Shown: one piece after another, positions 23,755-35,346 of the stretch
Numbering within the stretch: position 1 is the stretch's first letter
Layout of the letters: the number at the start of each line of letters is the position of its first letter
Assembly: GCF_000276665.1 (NCBI RefSeq)
Contig: NW_004955488.1
Coordinates: forward strand, 702,257-766,256
Source of the DNA: Chinchilla lanigera
Taxonomy: Eukaryota; Chordata; Mammalia; Rodentia; Chinchillidae
Direction: 5' to 3'
Length of the DNA stretch: 64,000 nucleotides
The notes under the pieces: model-generated
Databases searched by the model: none
The model's input: the letters and a program-made list of their open reading frames with translations, nothing else
Told to the model about the DNA's origin: nothing
Position numbers and translations under genes: made by a program

Positions 23755-23940
23755 TCCCTGGTTAAAACTCTGATCACATAATAGAATGTACTGTGGAGTT
23801 TTTGTGGCTGGTGCTATGGAGATTTTAAAAATACAAATCCCAAATCTGAATCTCTGAGAAGCAGGCATGACAATCTTATAAAACAATGTCTTTGTAGATG
23901 CTTCTAAAGCATAATAGGTATATGATCCACTGCTTTCATC
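23755..23940. mobile_element. Possible MER5-like hAT nonautonomous element
   Basis: The order of CCTGGTTAAAACTCTGATCA, GATTTTAAAAATACAAATCC, CTGAATCTCTGAGAAGCAGG and TAGATGCTTCTAAAGCA resembles the MER5A class of hAT-Charlie elements. Terminal inverted repeats are not clear, so this is tentative. Confidence 0.35.
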
Positions 23941-24299
23941 AAATTAGATTAGAATTCAACATTGTCTGGGTTTTGTGACATCTGTGTTTGGGCCTCATAG
24001 CTATACACAGGATGACACCTTCCCAGCTCTGTCTTTTGAAGCCTGTTTTTATTCCAAATCACACTGAAACCCTAAGCTCATTTTAAATGCCCTTTGAAAT
24101 AGCCTTATAGGAATAGCACCATTTGTCAGATTTTTTTCAGAGTATGTTTATTTGAATTATTATTTTATCTTCCATTCTTAATTATTCTTTGAGCACATAC
24201 TTTTCAGACATAAAAATGACAAATAAAAACATTTAAAGCAACCAATGATCAAAATAGTCTTTTTCTCATCTTTTTAATGCATCCAAATTGTGATAACAC

Positions 24300-24403
24300 A
24301 TTGGTGTTGTTTTCATTTTTGGTTGTTTTGGTACTAGGAATTGAACTCAGGACCTTGCACTTGCCAGGCAGGTTCTTATGCTGCTGAGCTATATCCCCAG
24401 CCC
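24300..24403 (-). mobile_element. ID-like SINE
   Basis: Antisense copy with a T/G-rich tail, then GAACTCAGGACCTTGCACTT, GCCAGGCAGGTTCTTATGC and GAGCTATATCCCCAGCCC. Perfect target duplication TGTGATAACAC at 24289-24299 and 24404-24414. Confidence 0.95.
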
Positions 24404-24414
24404 TGTGATAACAC

Positions 24415-25319
24415 TTTGAGTATAATTATAATTGAATTAACGAGATGACTCTTGTGGATTGCCTAATGAAATTAACACAGACATATAATTATCACAGAAT
24501 TTATATATTTAAGAATCAATCCATTTGAATATTGATACTCATACACTTAACCAATTTGAATTTCAATATATAAAAAAATAGTAAGTGCTTCATTAATCCA
24601 GAAAGGAGAATTTTGTAACAAAATGTTTTCTGCTGCATCACTATATAAGAAACAATGTCACAAGTCATAAAAAATGTTTCCAGTTAGGCAATCTAGTTAA
24701 GACTATCCTTTAAGGAATACTCTAGGGACATGTGTAGTCTTTTTCTTCAAGTAGGCCCAGAAAAACTATGAGATATACAGAAACAATGAGAACAACAGCA
24801 AAGACAAAGTGATGAAATAAAAACTAAAGATGATATAAGGGTTTAAAATTTCAGACAGGGAATCTAAGATAAGTGCATATTTAAAATGTGATTGGAATAT
24901 AAAAATATATTAGAGAAGATAGTTAAATGAATCAGTAGGAATATCAAAAGAGAAGTAAGGTAAAACTATTAAATATTTCGTGCAAATGAAAGAAAGATAA
25001 TACCTATACTTGAATAATTCATTTAATGATGCTACCAAGGGATTACCCAAGGTAGAGAAAAGAAGCAATGGACTTGAAGATATCAGTATAAATAATTCAA
25101 ACACAGAATGGTAGAAAAAGGGTAAGAAAACAGAACAGAGCATCAAAAAGGTGTGAAATAATATTGAAGTTTCTAACTTATTTGTAGTTGGAATCCCTAC
25201 AGCAAGCGAGAGAAGAAACACTGCAGAAGATATATTTAAAGAGATAACGAATAAGAATTTTACTCAATCAACAGAATTACAGAAAAGTTCTAGGCAGCTG
25301 CACACACTGTTTTGTTGTT
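24415..25319. other. Unassigned AT-rich intronic sequence
   Basis: Purine-rich on plus from about 24700. A 103-codon open minus frame (24910-25221) is leucine/phenylalanine-rich because of that base bias and has no supporting features. Confidence 0.45.
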
Positions 25320-27870
25320 TGTGTTATAGATCTCAGAGAATGGAGGTACCCGCTATGGAGAAAATGCTGGGCAAGCTTTACAGGAAGTGCCAGAAGTGGA
25401 ACCACAGACCCTAGGGCTCTGGAGCAATGCCAAACCATAGTGGTGAAGAATTACCCTGAAATTGAGGGGCTGTTGCTGACAAAATTCTGGTACCCTGGGT
25501 GGAGGATATAGCTCAGCAGCATAAGTGCCTGCCTGGCAAGCACAAGGTCCTGAGTTCGATTCCTGGCACCAAACAACAACAAAAAAAAATTCTGGAACTT
25601 TGTACAGATGAAACACCTGATGATAAGTCATCATCCATCCACATGTGCAGAGCTGTCGATGCACTGGGAAGGAAAACTCACACTCCTTAAATGGTATATT
25701 AAGAATGTGATGCGAACAGACCAAAGGTGGTATAGAATGACTCCCTCGTGGTGGGAGTTTCTGTTGCAAGTGCAGACCCTCAGCCCATACTGTGGCTAAG
25801 AGAAAGAGACCTCCCTCGAGCTCATTTGAAGGAGAAGAAAGAAACCCCAGTACAGTTGATGAATGAGTTCACTCACTATATGGCATGAAATAAAAGCAGG
25901 ATAGTGGGATATGTTGGTGCTTCACTGAGAGGGCACTGAGGAAAGTAAAAGGAAAGAGAAACCCTTGTAGTAAGAGAGACATACAGAGCATAGGGTCTTT
26001 TTATGTGTACAGAAATAATAGAAGAACACATGGAGTTTAGGTGGTAACCAATGACCTTAATGAGCTGGAAGAAAAATAGGAGATAACCTGGAAAAAGGAA
26101 ATAAGGAAAAAAGGGTGTAGATAAATAACAGAAAGTGGGCTGTTCACACGAAGGTTTTACAGTGCATGTTAGTACCCACATATCACACTGCGGAAGCATT
26201 AAGTGACCACATGGAATGAACTAAGCCATTTCACGGGATCCACCTTCCGTCACCATGGTGGCACAAAGGACACAAGTAGAGTGGATAACGTTGAGGCCAT
26301 GCGCGGACCCAGACGAAAGGGTGCAGTGTTCCAAGACTGAACTGCTTCCACCATATATCCAATGTCTAGGAGCAGAAGCCTAGGCTACCAGGTCTCGATG
26401 GTCAGCAGATTACACTAGATGGAAAAGACAGTGGTTTATTGTAACTAGAATTGACTCAAATTCCAAGTACGCTTTGCAGTTCCTGCCTCTCTTACAAACA
26501 GAGATTTCATGAGTCACTACTTGAGGACTTGTTTACTGCTGATCCACTAGTATGAGAGCTCTCATAGCAATTGAGTTTTCCAAAGTACTATTGATTTTAC
26601 TTTGCATAACAGTGATCAGACAACGATGGGGCCCACGGGTTTTATAATGCAGCACTCCATACAAAAGCAGCTGGTATGAGCAGGTGCCAGTCTGGGTAGG
26701 ATACAGTGTGTACTCTAAACCAAAGACTACTAAGTGGTGGCCATTCTCCAACAGGTATAATGCGTGGAATTAGGAACCAAAGGGGAAAAGGTTGACTGAC
26801 ACCACAAGCCATTATTTTTATGTGCAAATTAGTAATTTGTGCTTTTAATTCCTGAAACTGTGGGCTCCATAGACACAGAGGCTCTGAGTTCCAGGACAGA
26901 GATTGTGACTGACACTCCGTATGAGTCTCTTTTCTTGACATTTATGGCTACTGTAAGCTCTCATGCAAGGAAATAATCAGGCAAAGGAAAAAGTTCCTTA
27001 CAGGCTGCATAAACGAAGTGCTTGTAGTGCTCCGCCTATTTTCACATTCAAATACTAACCCTGAAAGTGATGAGATACTCCTTTGGGCAGATAATGAGGT
27101 CGTGTCAGCTATTCCCACATAAGAATATTGCCATTGTAGAATAGGCCCAAATGAGACCTCCATCAGGTGTTCTTTTATCATCTGGGGACAGCCAGAAGGT
27201 ACCAGCTATGAATCGGAAAGCAGTCCTAAGCAGACACCAAGTCTCTACTGTCACCTTTGTCAGGGACTTTCCAGAATTCATAACTCTAATAATTAGATTT
27301 TATTTTTCCTAAGCTACTTATTATATGATGTTTTGTTATAAGGTCCCAATAGATGGTGCTGATGATGAATAGGAAGTAGAGTGCTATTACAGATAGGTAT
27401 AGAACTGAAAATATACGGCCTTAAGTGATTCAGTTGGCTCATATCTTAGTAATACTTTGCCCAATATTGTCAGAAATGTTCAAATATAGATGTCCCAGCC
27501 TTATGGAGAAATCACAAGCAGACTAACACATTTTCTCACCAAGGTTGGGGGCTACAAAGAATGTGATTATCACATGTATACCAGCTTCAGTGACAGAAAC
27601 TATGCTTCTCGATAAATTTCCTTCCATCCATTTACCCAGGAAAAGACAGCCCAGAATTGCCATGAGAAGTTATCTGATGAGATCTCTTTATTTTAGGAAA
27701 CAGATGGATCCAGGCTGCACAACGGCTGTTGGGCAGTACATGAGGTTGTCATCAGTCCCATTCCTTATTTAGAGAAAGCATAATCTGCTCAAACGTGAGA
27801 GTGGGTGCCAACTAACAGCTCAGCGCTGAGCTCTTCCTCAGGAATTCAACTCCCCTTGATGAAGAGAGCT
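25320..27870. other. Possible ancient ERV/MaLR internal sequence
   Basis: The base composition is more balanced than the neighbouring introns. Short open frames are spread over both strands (the longest are about 138 codons at 25353-25769 minus and 107 at 25876-26199 minus). Phrases such as CACATGGAATGAACTAAGCC (about 26210), and on the minus strand an AATAAACCACTGTC poly(A)-like signal near 26430, recall retroviral sequence of ERVL age. No gag, pol or env motif could be verified by eye. The alternative is ordinary unique intron. The ID SINE at 25491-25585 is a later insertion. Confidence 0.25.
25491..25585 (+). mobile_element. ID-like SINE
   Basis: GGTGGAGGATATAGCTCAGC, TGCCTGCCTGGCAAGCACAA and a box B-consensus GAGTTCGATTCC, with a CAACAAC-interrupted A tail. 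Target duplication AAAATTCTGG at 25481-25490 and 25586-25595. Confidence 0.94.
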
Positions 27871-27930
27871 GCTTTGCTTAGGTTAATTTCCCCTTTCTTA
27901 TTGTGGTGGGACGTTTGGAGGAGACTCATT

Positions 27931-28082
27931 TTTTTTTTTTTTTCTTTTTGAGGCAGGGTCTCACTATGAAGTTCAGGCTGGCCTTGAGCTCACTTTGTAG
28001 CCCAGGCTCATCTCGAACTCACAATGATCCTCCTACCTCAGCCTCCTGAATGCTGGGATTACAGGCCTGCACCACCACTCCT
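27931..28082 (-). mobile_element. B1-like SINE
   Basis: Antisense B1 with a T tail, GGCAGGGTCTCACTATGAAG, TTCAGGCTGGCCTTGAGCTC, TCCTCCTACCTCAGCCTCC and GCTGGGATTACAGGCC. Possible decayed duplication GGAGACTCA (before) and AGAGATTCA (after). Confidence 0.93.
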
Positions 28083-28225
28083 GAGAAGAGATTCAATATG
28101 GCTTCATCCTTAAGGATCACAACCCATTTCTATCTCCTGGGGAATCAACAGAGGCTTCCATTAGAATGACAGTTTAGTTCAATATCTTCTTTGCCAGCCT
28201 TTCTTCCCCTTACCTTTAACAGGCC

Positions 28226-28321
28226 TTTTTGTTTATTTGTTTGTTTTGGTACCAGGAATCAAACTCAGGACCTTGTGCTTGGGAAGCAAGGTGCTGTGCC
28301 ACTGAGCTATCTCCCCAGCCC
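28226..28321 (-). mobile_element. ID-like SINE
   Basis: Antisense copy: TTTGTTTGTTTTGGTACCAG, ACTCAGGACCTTGTGCTTGG and GAGCTATCTCCCCAGCCC. The central GCCAGGC stretch is altered to GGGAAGCAAGG. No clear target duplication, so it is older than the copies with perfect flanks. Confidence 0.9.
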
Positions 28322-29589
28322 TAAAACTCTCAATAAGTCACTTGCATATAAATCTCAGCCTCTTTCTTGAAAAGCCTGATCTTTGAAAAACTCTCCAAGA
28401 AATAAACATTTCCTTTAGGAACACCTTTTAACTTTTGTTCAGAAGCAGTAAACGAAAGTTGAATATAAATAAGTTGTATATTAGCAAAACAATTAACAGA
28501 CCAACTGGCTTTATATAAATATCAGATATCTTAACCACTGGATTAAGCAAGCATGGTTTAAGCATTTCATTAACAGTCACTTACCTAATATCTATATTAT
28601 TTGGAAATATTTTATGGAGAATACATAACCCATAAAATGAATATTCGTGTCCAAAAATTCTCTAAAGAACTTTTACTGATGCTTTGTTTTTCTGTCCATA
28701 AATATCTGAAGATTGGACAGAGGTTTCCCAAATTCCTTACTGTAGCCCTTAAGCTTTAGGCAAAGTATTGATAAGCACTGGTGATGAGATAATGAGGATG
28801 ATGATAATGAGGAGGAGGAGGAGGAAGAGCAAGAGCAGTTAGATTTTGTCTCCCCTCACATTTTTATCTTTTTGAAAGGCACAGGGTGGCCTTATTACTA
28901 GGCCATGCATAAAGGTGGTCTCCTCTCTCAGACTTCATAACACAGGAATGGGACTGTATCCTGACGCTAGAGGATTTCATAGTTCATTGAAAGACACACA
29001 AAAAGTTCCCATGCCACTGTAAGGATCTTTAGAAGAAGAGACTCAAAATTGCTTTACACAGTCACTAACACAGGCAAAAGCAATACTCTATTTCATATGT
29101 ACAGCTTCTGTTTTCTACATCACAGTAAAAGAATGAGTCAAAAAGGCATAGAAAATGAAGCATATATTCAAATAGGTAACTATAGAAAGTGAGAAATTAC
29201 TCAAGGTAAATATATGCAGTACACATGCAAGGGCAAATAAGCATGCAAAGGCTGATTAAATTGCAGATATTAGACAATAGGAAGAATTTTTAAAATAGAG
29301 AATATAGGTGAACCAAATTCCTCTTCTTTTAAAGGGTAATCCTTTACTAACTTAGAACCCAGCATATGTACTATAATTAACATGTTAATATATTGTCAGA
29401 ATTTAAGAACTTCACCTATATATTTTATAATTTCCGGATTCACATTAATGCTAACAAATTAAGGGGATTTCACTTCAATCAGTTTGCTTGGCCCTTTCCT
29501 AATATAATGCTGAAAATAACTCATTCTTTAAAGTACTGTTTAGTTAGTTTAGTTAATAGCTTCATGTATGGTCAAAACAAACATTGCTT
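28322..29589. other. Unassigned intronic sequence
   Basis: Holds the GAT/GAG-rich tract at 28782-28838. Otherwise no recognised repeat or coding signal. Confidence 0.4.
28782..28838 (+). repeat. GAT/GAG trinucleotide-like purine tract
   Basis: GATGATGATAATGAGGAGGA and onward: mixed GAT and GAG triplets ending in GAAGAGCAAGAGC. Simple-sequence tract. Confidence 0.85.
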
Positions 29590-29990
29590 GATCCCACCTG
29601 TGTGATACATTTGAAACAGTCAAACTGATAGAAAGGCAGAATGCAATATTAGTTACCAGACCATCAGGTAAAGACAATGATAGTTTTTGGTCAATGGTAT
29701 AAACTTTCAGTTATGTAGGGTGAAGAAGTTCCAGAAATGTGTGTAATATAGTGCCCACAGTCAAGAACATGGTATAGTACACTTCTAATATACAATAAGA
29801 ATAAATTTAATATTAGGTACTCTTACCATAAATATAATAAATGCATATAAAACTCAAGAAAAGCTTTATAGGTGACAGATGTAATTATTTTCTTGGCTGC
29901 AGTGATGGTATATATATATATATATATATATGAACTATATTTAATAAGTATGATATTTGCTTTATCAATTACATCTCAAGAAGCTAAAAG
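29590..29990 (+). mobile_element. Old L1 3' end with TA expansion
   Basis: TTAGTTACCAGACCATCAGG, TTTTTGGTCAATGGTATAAA, CTTTCAGTTATGTAGGGTGA, AAGTTCCAGAAATGTG and TAGTACACTTCTAATATACA follow the 3'UTR order of mammalian-wide L1MA/L1MB elements. Its terminal part carries a pure TA run at 29909-29932. Confidence 0.8.
29909..29932. repeat. TA dinucleotide microsatellite
   Basis: Twelve uninterrupted TA units inside the old L1 3' end. Confidence 0.95.
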
Positions 29991-31379
29991 CAATCTTTAA
30001 TTAACCATATGTAAAGTAATGTCTTCTGTTTCATAGGGCGAATATGAGAATTAAATGTACCCGTACAATGTAATTGATTTTTACTTCCCTCAATGGGCAT
30101 GCTTGTGAAATAATTGTTCTAGACTATTCTTAATGAGTGTACAGCATCCCTGCACGTAACAGCACTGTGCATGATAGTGGTTTAAACATCAAACCCTGCC
30201 ACACTTCACCTCTAGCTCCACATCTGACAGTTGAGATGACTAGAATTAATTTTATGGCTAATTTCACACAAGGAAAAATGAGAGCAACTTTCTATTATGC
30301 AAAATCACTAATGTTTTTCCAATATCATGATCTTCCATGTGTACCAAAATCTGTACACAGTGCTGAAGTGAAATTGCTGTGTACCAACACTAGAAAGATG
30401 ACCACCGTGCCGGCAGAGGGCAGAACATGGCTGCCTAGAGGAACCCATTAGTAGTCTCTTCCTGCCCCAAACCAGGCCACAACAATACCTTGATGACTAG
30501 ACTCCAGCTCGAGTGGCTGGGGAGCTGGAATGCAGCCTGAGTGTGAAGGAGCAGTCATGGGGCATGAGCATCAGGTCTCCTGCTAGAAAAGAAAAAGAAA
30601 TCCTCCACTTCTGTCTGTCTCTGTCTCCTTGGTTGGGAACAGCTTGGAGAGAAGTGTGACATCTCCCAGGAGGAAGTTTAAGTGCAGGAGGAAGTTTAAG
30701 TGCAGGGCAATCAGAGGTCTTCCTTGAAGCCGTAGATGGTTTCCTTCTAAAAGGCTTCCTTCAGAAGGATGCTGCAGCTCTCACTGAGACCAGAGAGAGG
30801 GAGCAATATGGACTGTATACAGTTATGCGGCCCTAAAGCAGGAGCTCACGTTGTTCCTCCTGCAGTGAGTGACTCAGGCTGCATCTGTCCCTTGCCACAC
30901 CAGGCCCACAGCCATTTCAGGAGTGTGCCTCGCTCTGTGGGCCCCTGACCATTACATGTCCTCATCTTTGAGGGGCATGACCACTGCACACAGCTCACAG
31001 AAGTGGCTGCAGCACCCCTGTCCTTGTTTCAGCAGTACAGCCATGACCCAGCATGACAGGGAGGTGGGAGCCCATGCTGACCAGTAAAGAGCAGCCTGTG
31101 AATCCAGTGTAAGGTGCTTGCAATCTTTTTACCAAGTCAGACAGCGGCACAACTGAAGCATTTTGCAGGCATCACTGATGTTGCATATGAAAAAAAGTGC
31201 ATGAAGACTGCACCACTGCATGTACCTACATCCCAAATCAACACACCCCATCAAAACGAATGCTTGACAGGTGAAAACTTTCCCCTGTGGAAGTCACTCT
31301 ACAACATCAGAAAAGATGACAGCTTCTCTATACACACAGATAAAAACAGAGGGACACAATGTGCATGAATCACTGGGAA
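29991..31379. other. Unassigned stretch with GC-richer core (30450-31110)
   Basis: The core has higher GC than its surroundings and a 72-codon open plus frame (30869-31087). No domain, splice site pair or known repeat was recognised. It contains a perfect local duplication at 30668-30703. It might be an old transposon or pseudogene that I cannot name. Confidence 0.35.
30668..30703 (+). repeat. Perfect 18-bp tandem duplication
   Basis: AGGAGGAAGTTTAAGTGC occurs twice head to tail. The exact match implies a recent slippage event. Confidence 0.9.
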
Positions 31380-32245
31380 ACAGACAACTAAACAATCACA
31401 ATAATTGTATAGTAAGGATGGACACTGTCAAATGAGAAGAAATAGCAAATATTGGTGAGGCTCTGCAGAAAAGGGAATTCTTACAGTTTGTTAGTGTGAT
31501 ATAAAATAATACAGTTGCTAGGGAAAAAGTATGATTCTTCCTAATAATCTAAAATAGAACAATCAAATGATCCAGCAATCCCTTTTTGGAGATACATATC
31601 CAGTGAAATTTAAATCAGTTTGTTCATGAGATATTTTCGTTTTCATCCTCACTGAAGCACGACTCACAGTAGCCAAGACATGAAGTTAATTAAAAGTATA
31701 TCAACAAATGTATAGATAAAAAAAATGTGGCACATTTATACAGCGGAATGCTTTCAGCCATTAATCAAAAGGAAAAAGAAATGAAATCCTGCCCTGAGCA
31801 GTATGGATGAGCCGGGGAAACATTATGTAACGAAATAAAACTGGGACAGAAAGACAAATTCCTCGGGATCTCACTCATTTGTGGAATGGAAAAAACTGAC
31901 ATTCACGAGGGTAAGAAGAATGGTATTCACCAAGAGCCAGGCAAGGCAGGGATGTGAATATAGAGAGGCTGGAGAATACAAACAAATTTACAAATAGAAG
32001 GAGTAATTCTCCATGTCCTCTTGTGCAGGGGGTGTGCATAATCACAAAATTGTGTTCTGTATTTCCAAATTGGTAGAAGAGAGAATTTTGAACCTTTTCA
32101 CCACAAAGAAATAATAAATGTTTGAGGTGATGGATATGCTAATTACTCAGATTTGAACATCACGTATTGTATCTATGTATAAATATCACACTTATGCCAC
32201 AAACATGTATAATTATGTCAGCTTAAAATAAAATAGTATGCCATA
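31380..32245 (+). mobile_element. Old L1 3' end
   Basis: Sense-oriented L1 3' landmarks in order: GATCCAGCAATCCCTTTTTG (31570), CTCACAGTAGCCAAGACATG (31662), AAAATGTGGCACATTTATAC (31723), GCGGAATGCTTTCAGCCATT, GGGATCTCACTCATTTGTGG (31866) and TTTGAGGTGATGGATATGCT (32120). Age resembles mammalian-wide L1M. Confidence 0.88.
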
Positions 32246-32727
32246 AAATAGTTTTGCAGAAGAAAAATAGTTTTGTAAGAAGATTTTGATTGCATGCTCT
32301 ATGTATTGATATATAACGAATAAAATAAAATATTTTAGTATATTTATTGTTCAAGTGAAGGACAGTTTCACTTCAATATGCAAGACTGACCTCAGTGAAC
32401 AATATGAGCATGATTAGTATAAAATGCAGAAATGCTAATGTAGCTAGCTAAAGAATAGAGTGCATCCTTTTGGGCCATCCTACCCTCTCTCTTATGATTG
32501 TGCAGATATCTCCAAGATCAAGCAGGTAGAGTGATACAGAAATACTAAAGTAGTATGTATCAAACAGTATTCATTTTATTATCACCACTGAAGTTAAATG
32601 TAACAAAATATAACAAATGAACTTTAAAATGTTCCTCATACCTGAGTCTACATTTACATATATATATGTTTATGAAAAAATTATATATACATAATTTTCT
32701 ATTTTTCCTCTCACTGCTGAATCTTTC

Positions 32728-32983
32728 TTATTTTAAAAAGAATGAAAAATTTTAAAAATTATTAAAAATGACACAGAATTTCAAAATGCAATGATAGGAA
32801 ATTAATAATGGTTGTTATATTGCATATTGTTATCTTTAAAGTAGTTGTTCAGATTATCAGATATAGGCCTGCAAAATGTATCAAAAAAAAGGCATTAACT
32901 ATTCCTTTCAATAAACCAATAGAAATTAGTAGTACAATTATCTCAGCTATCTTTGTGTGTGCATGTGTGTGTGTGTGTTTATA
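32728..32983 (-). mobile_element. L1 3'UTR (minus) of an inverted insertion
   Basis: Antisense 3'UTR: TTATTTTAAAAAGAATGAAA at the tail end, GGAAATTAATAATGGTTGTT at about 32800, then AAAGTAGTTGTTCAGATTAT. It ends in a TG run (32950-32980) that corresponds to the CA/TG stretch native to this L1 3'UTR. Orientation flips right after it. Confidence 0.85.
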
Positions 32984-33255
32984 CAATGGAGTATTACTCA
33001 ACTATAAGGAAAGATAAACTCAAGGCTTTTATAGGTACAACATTTAGTTGTAAATGGGTACAACTAGAGACCATATTTATAAGTGAAGTAAATCAGACCA
33101 GCATATGTAAACATCATATTGTCTCCCTAGAATAAAAAACTGAAAGAGTAAATAAAATCCAAAAGGTACAACAGATATTGTGAAAAGGAAAGACACTGCT
33201 CAAAAGGAAAGAACAACTGGGATGTAAGCAAGGAGAAAAGAAAAATAGAAGGAAG
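32984..33255 (+). mobile_element. Inverted 5' segment of the same L1
   Basis: Sense-oriented ACAATGGAGTATTACTCAAC, GATAAACTCAAGGCTTTTAT, GTACAACTAGAGACCATATT, AAGTGAAGTAAATCAGACCA and AAAGAACAACTGGGATGTAA. These lie 5' of the TG stretch in an intact element yet follow it here in opposite orientation, as expected from twin priming. No convincing target duplication was found. Confidence 0.8.
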
Positions 33256-33270
33256 GGAAAAATACTTATA

Positions 33271-33795
33271 TATTTTGAGGCTCACTAGATTATAACTTTC
33301 TATAGATTAGACCAATCAAAAATTAATCCCTCTTTACTTGTCCTTATTAAGTAAATTTACTTCTACATAGGAGGAATCTTAAACACTAGAACTCTTTCTT
33401 TGCTAACCAAAAAATAAGGTTCAAAATCTCACAAAGGTCTGGCTGGAACCTGACAAATGAAGTCCTGTGTTCAGTGTCCTAGGACATGAACAAAATTTGT
33501 GACATTTGGAAATGCACATTTGCATCATTTTTGGCAATTCCATCAATGTTTTTATGGATAAATGTATGTAGATAAAATCAAGATGTTAGAAGGTAATGTA
33601 GAAAATAAGATCATGAGATTAAAGAGATTATTTTCTTTTATTTTTATTTATCAAACTTTGAGAAAATTTTAATATACTATTATGTGAAAAATAAAATTGA
33701 AGAAAACTTTTGAATATGAATCCAAAAGAATGGACAGTGCATTCTACATGTCATTTAAATTTATTGCCACTATTATCACACTAATTTAGACAATA
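33271..33795. other. Unassigned AT-rich spacer
   Basis: No repeat or gene recognised. Confidence 0.45.
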
Positions 33796-34110
33796 TGCAA
33801 TGGCCAAGCTTAAGTATGTCAACTTGATTATCTTGGCGGCTCAGGACTGGTAAAGTACATTTGGGTTTACGATTGGGTGTCCATGGAGACACGAGCTGCG
33901 GTCTCTCGCCCTTTTGCTCTGTTGCTATCCCCTGCTTGGTTTCCCTGCCCTCATGAACTAAGCATCTTTGCTCCATCTGGCCCATCTGCCATGATTTTCC
34001 TTCCTTAGAGTTGCTGACCATGGACTACACCTCCTGAAAACATGAAAGTAATTAATCCTCCCTTTGACTTCTAGGTATTTTGCCCCAGCCAGGGGAAATC
34101 TGACCAATAA
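33796..34110 (+). mobile_element. ERVL-type LTR, old
   Basis: Starts near TGCAATGGCCAAGCTTAAGT with a following ATGTCAACTTGATT, like the start of ERVL LTRs. The 3' part has CATGGACTACACCTCCTGAA, GAAAGTAATTAATCCTCCCT (a damaged poly(A) region), GGTATTTTGCCCCAGCC and a final GACCAATAA, the usual end pattern of these LTRs. The ends are not precise. Confidence 0.55.
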
Positions 34111-35242
34111 ACTGTATTTACTTGAAGTGCCCATGTTGTCACTTTACTGTGTTTATTGTCTTAGCCCTGTTACCTTGTTTTCAGTATTGTTTTTACCTCT
34201 TTTTATAATTGAATTTGAACATATAACATGCACAAAATCACTTAAATATGTAGTAGTGAGTACTTTTCTATTTGATTCCCTAAGCTGAATCCCAGCTCAA
34301 TGCCATAATAAAAGCCTGGTGACAAGAGTGATAGGTTACACTTGCTACTAAATTTTGTTACAGTAAAATGAGTACAGAATTGATACCTAAACCTGGCACC
34401 TTGCTTTTATTCACAGTGCTTTGCTAGTACATAAGATTTAATGAGTGTTAATAACAAAATGATTTTTATTATTATTTTAGTACTCACTGAGGTAATAAAA
34501 TCTTGCTCAATGTTACCTTTCAATTCTAAGCTGTATTATGGAGGTTATTGAGTGTACTATTCTACAACATTTTGAGAGATGGTCTTACAGAAACACACAC
34601 ACAAGGCACGTATTTCCTTCTATGATTGTCCACTTTCACAATTTACTACCTGGACTGCTCTTCCCTGTCCCTGAGTGTACATATTTTCAACCCTCTAATA
34701 TCTCAGGGAAGCTATAAGTAGCAGTCAGGAAAATCCACTTGACAATACCACAGGACCAGCTTGTATTGTTTACAAGATTTGAATATTAATGGTTATGAAC
34801 TCTGTGAGCTACTTGAGTTGATCTTGGTCTATTGAACTGAAAATAATGGCAGGCTTGCACCAAGGGGATTAGGAAATATCACAAATAAGCCTCATCTCTC
34901 TAATTTTTTTTCCTTCAGAGAACTGATTGCAAAATACTTATTGGTCCCCTCTGTATATTACATCTCTACAACCCTTCCCTTCCCATGTAGTATCCTTTGG
35001 CCCACTCATTTTTAATGAGAAGACATAAGTTCAAAGCTTTCCTTCCATCAGGGTGGAGTGGTATTTGATAAAGTCATGCAGCAACACAGCCCTCACCCTG
35101 CCAAGTCTATTTTCTGTGGATAATATCAATTTGAGGGGATAGTGAATGCCTCAGTCAAATTTATACCTTTGAAATTTATTTATAAATCATAAACTTCAGT
35201 GAAGAAGTAAAATTCTACAATTACTTCTTAACATTTTATTTT
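34111..35242. other. Unassigned intronic sequence
   Basis: No recognised repeat or coding signal. The last 16 bases are the left-hand duplication of the SINE that follows. Confidence 0.4.
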
Positions 35243-35330
35243 TAAAATTTTTTTTCCAGTACTGAGAATCGAACTCATGACCTCGTGTTTGCCAGGCAGG
35301 TGCTGTGCCGCTGAGCTAAATCCCCAGCTC
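35243..35330 (-). mobile_element. ID-like SINE
   Basis: Antisense copy: TTTTTTCCAGTACTGAGAAT, CGAACTCATGACCTCGTGTT, TGCCAGGCAGGTGCTGTGCC and GAGCTAAATCCCCAGC. Target duplication CTTAACATTTTATTTT (35227-35242) versus CTTACCATTTTATTTT (35331-35346), one mismatch. Confidence 0.94.
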
Positions 35331-35346
35331 CTTACCATTTTATTTT

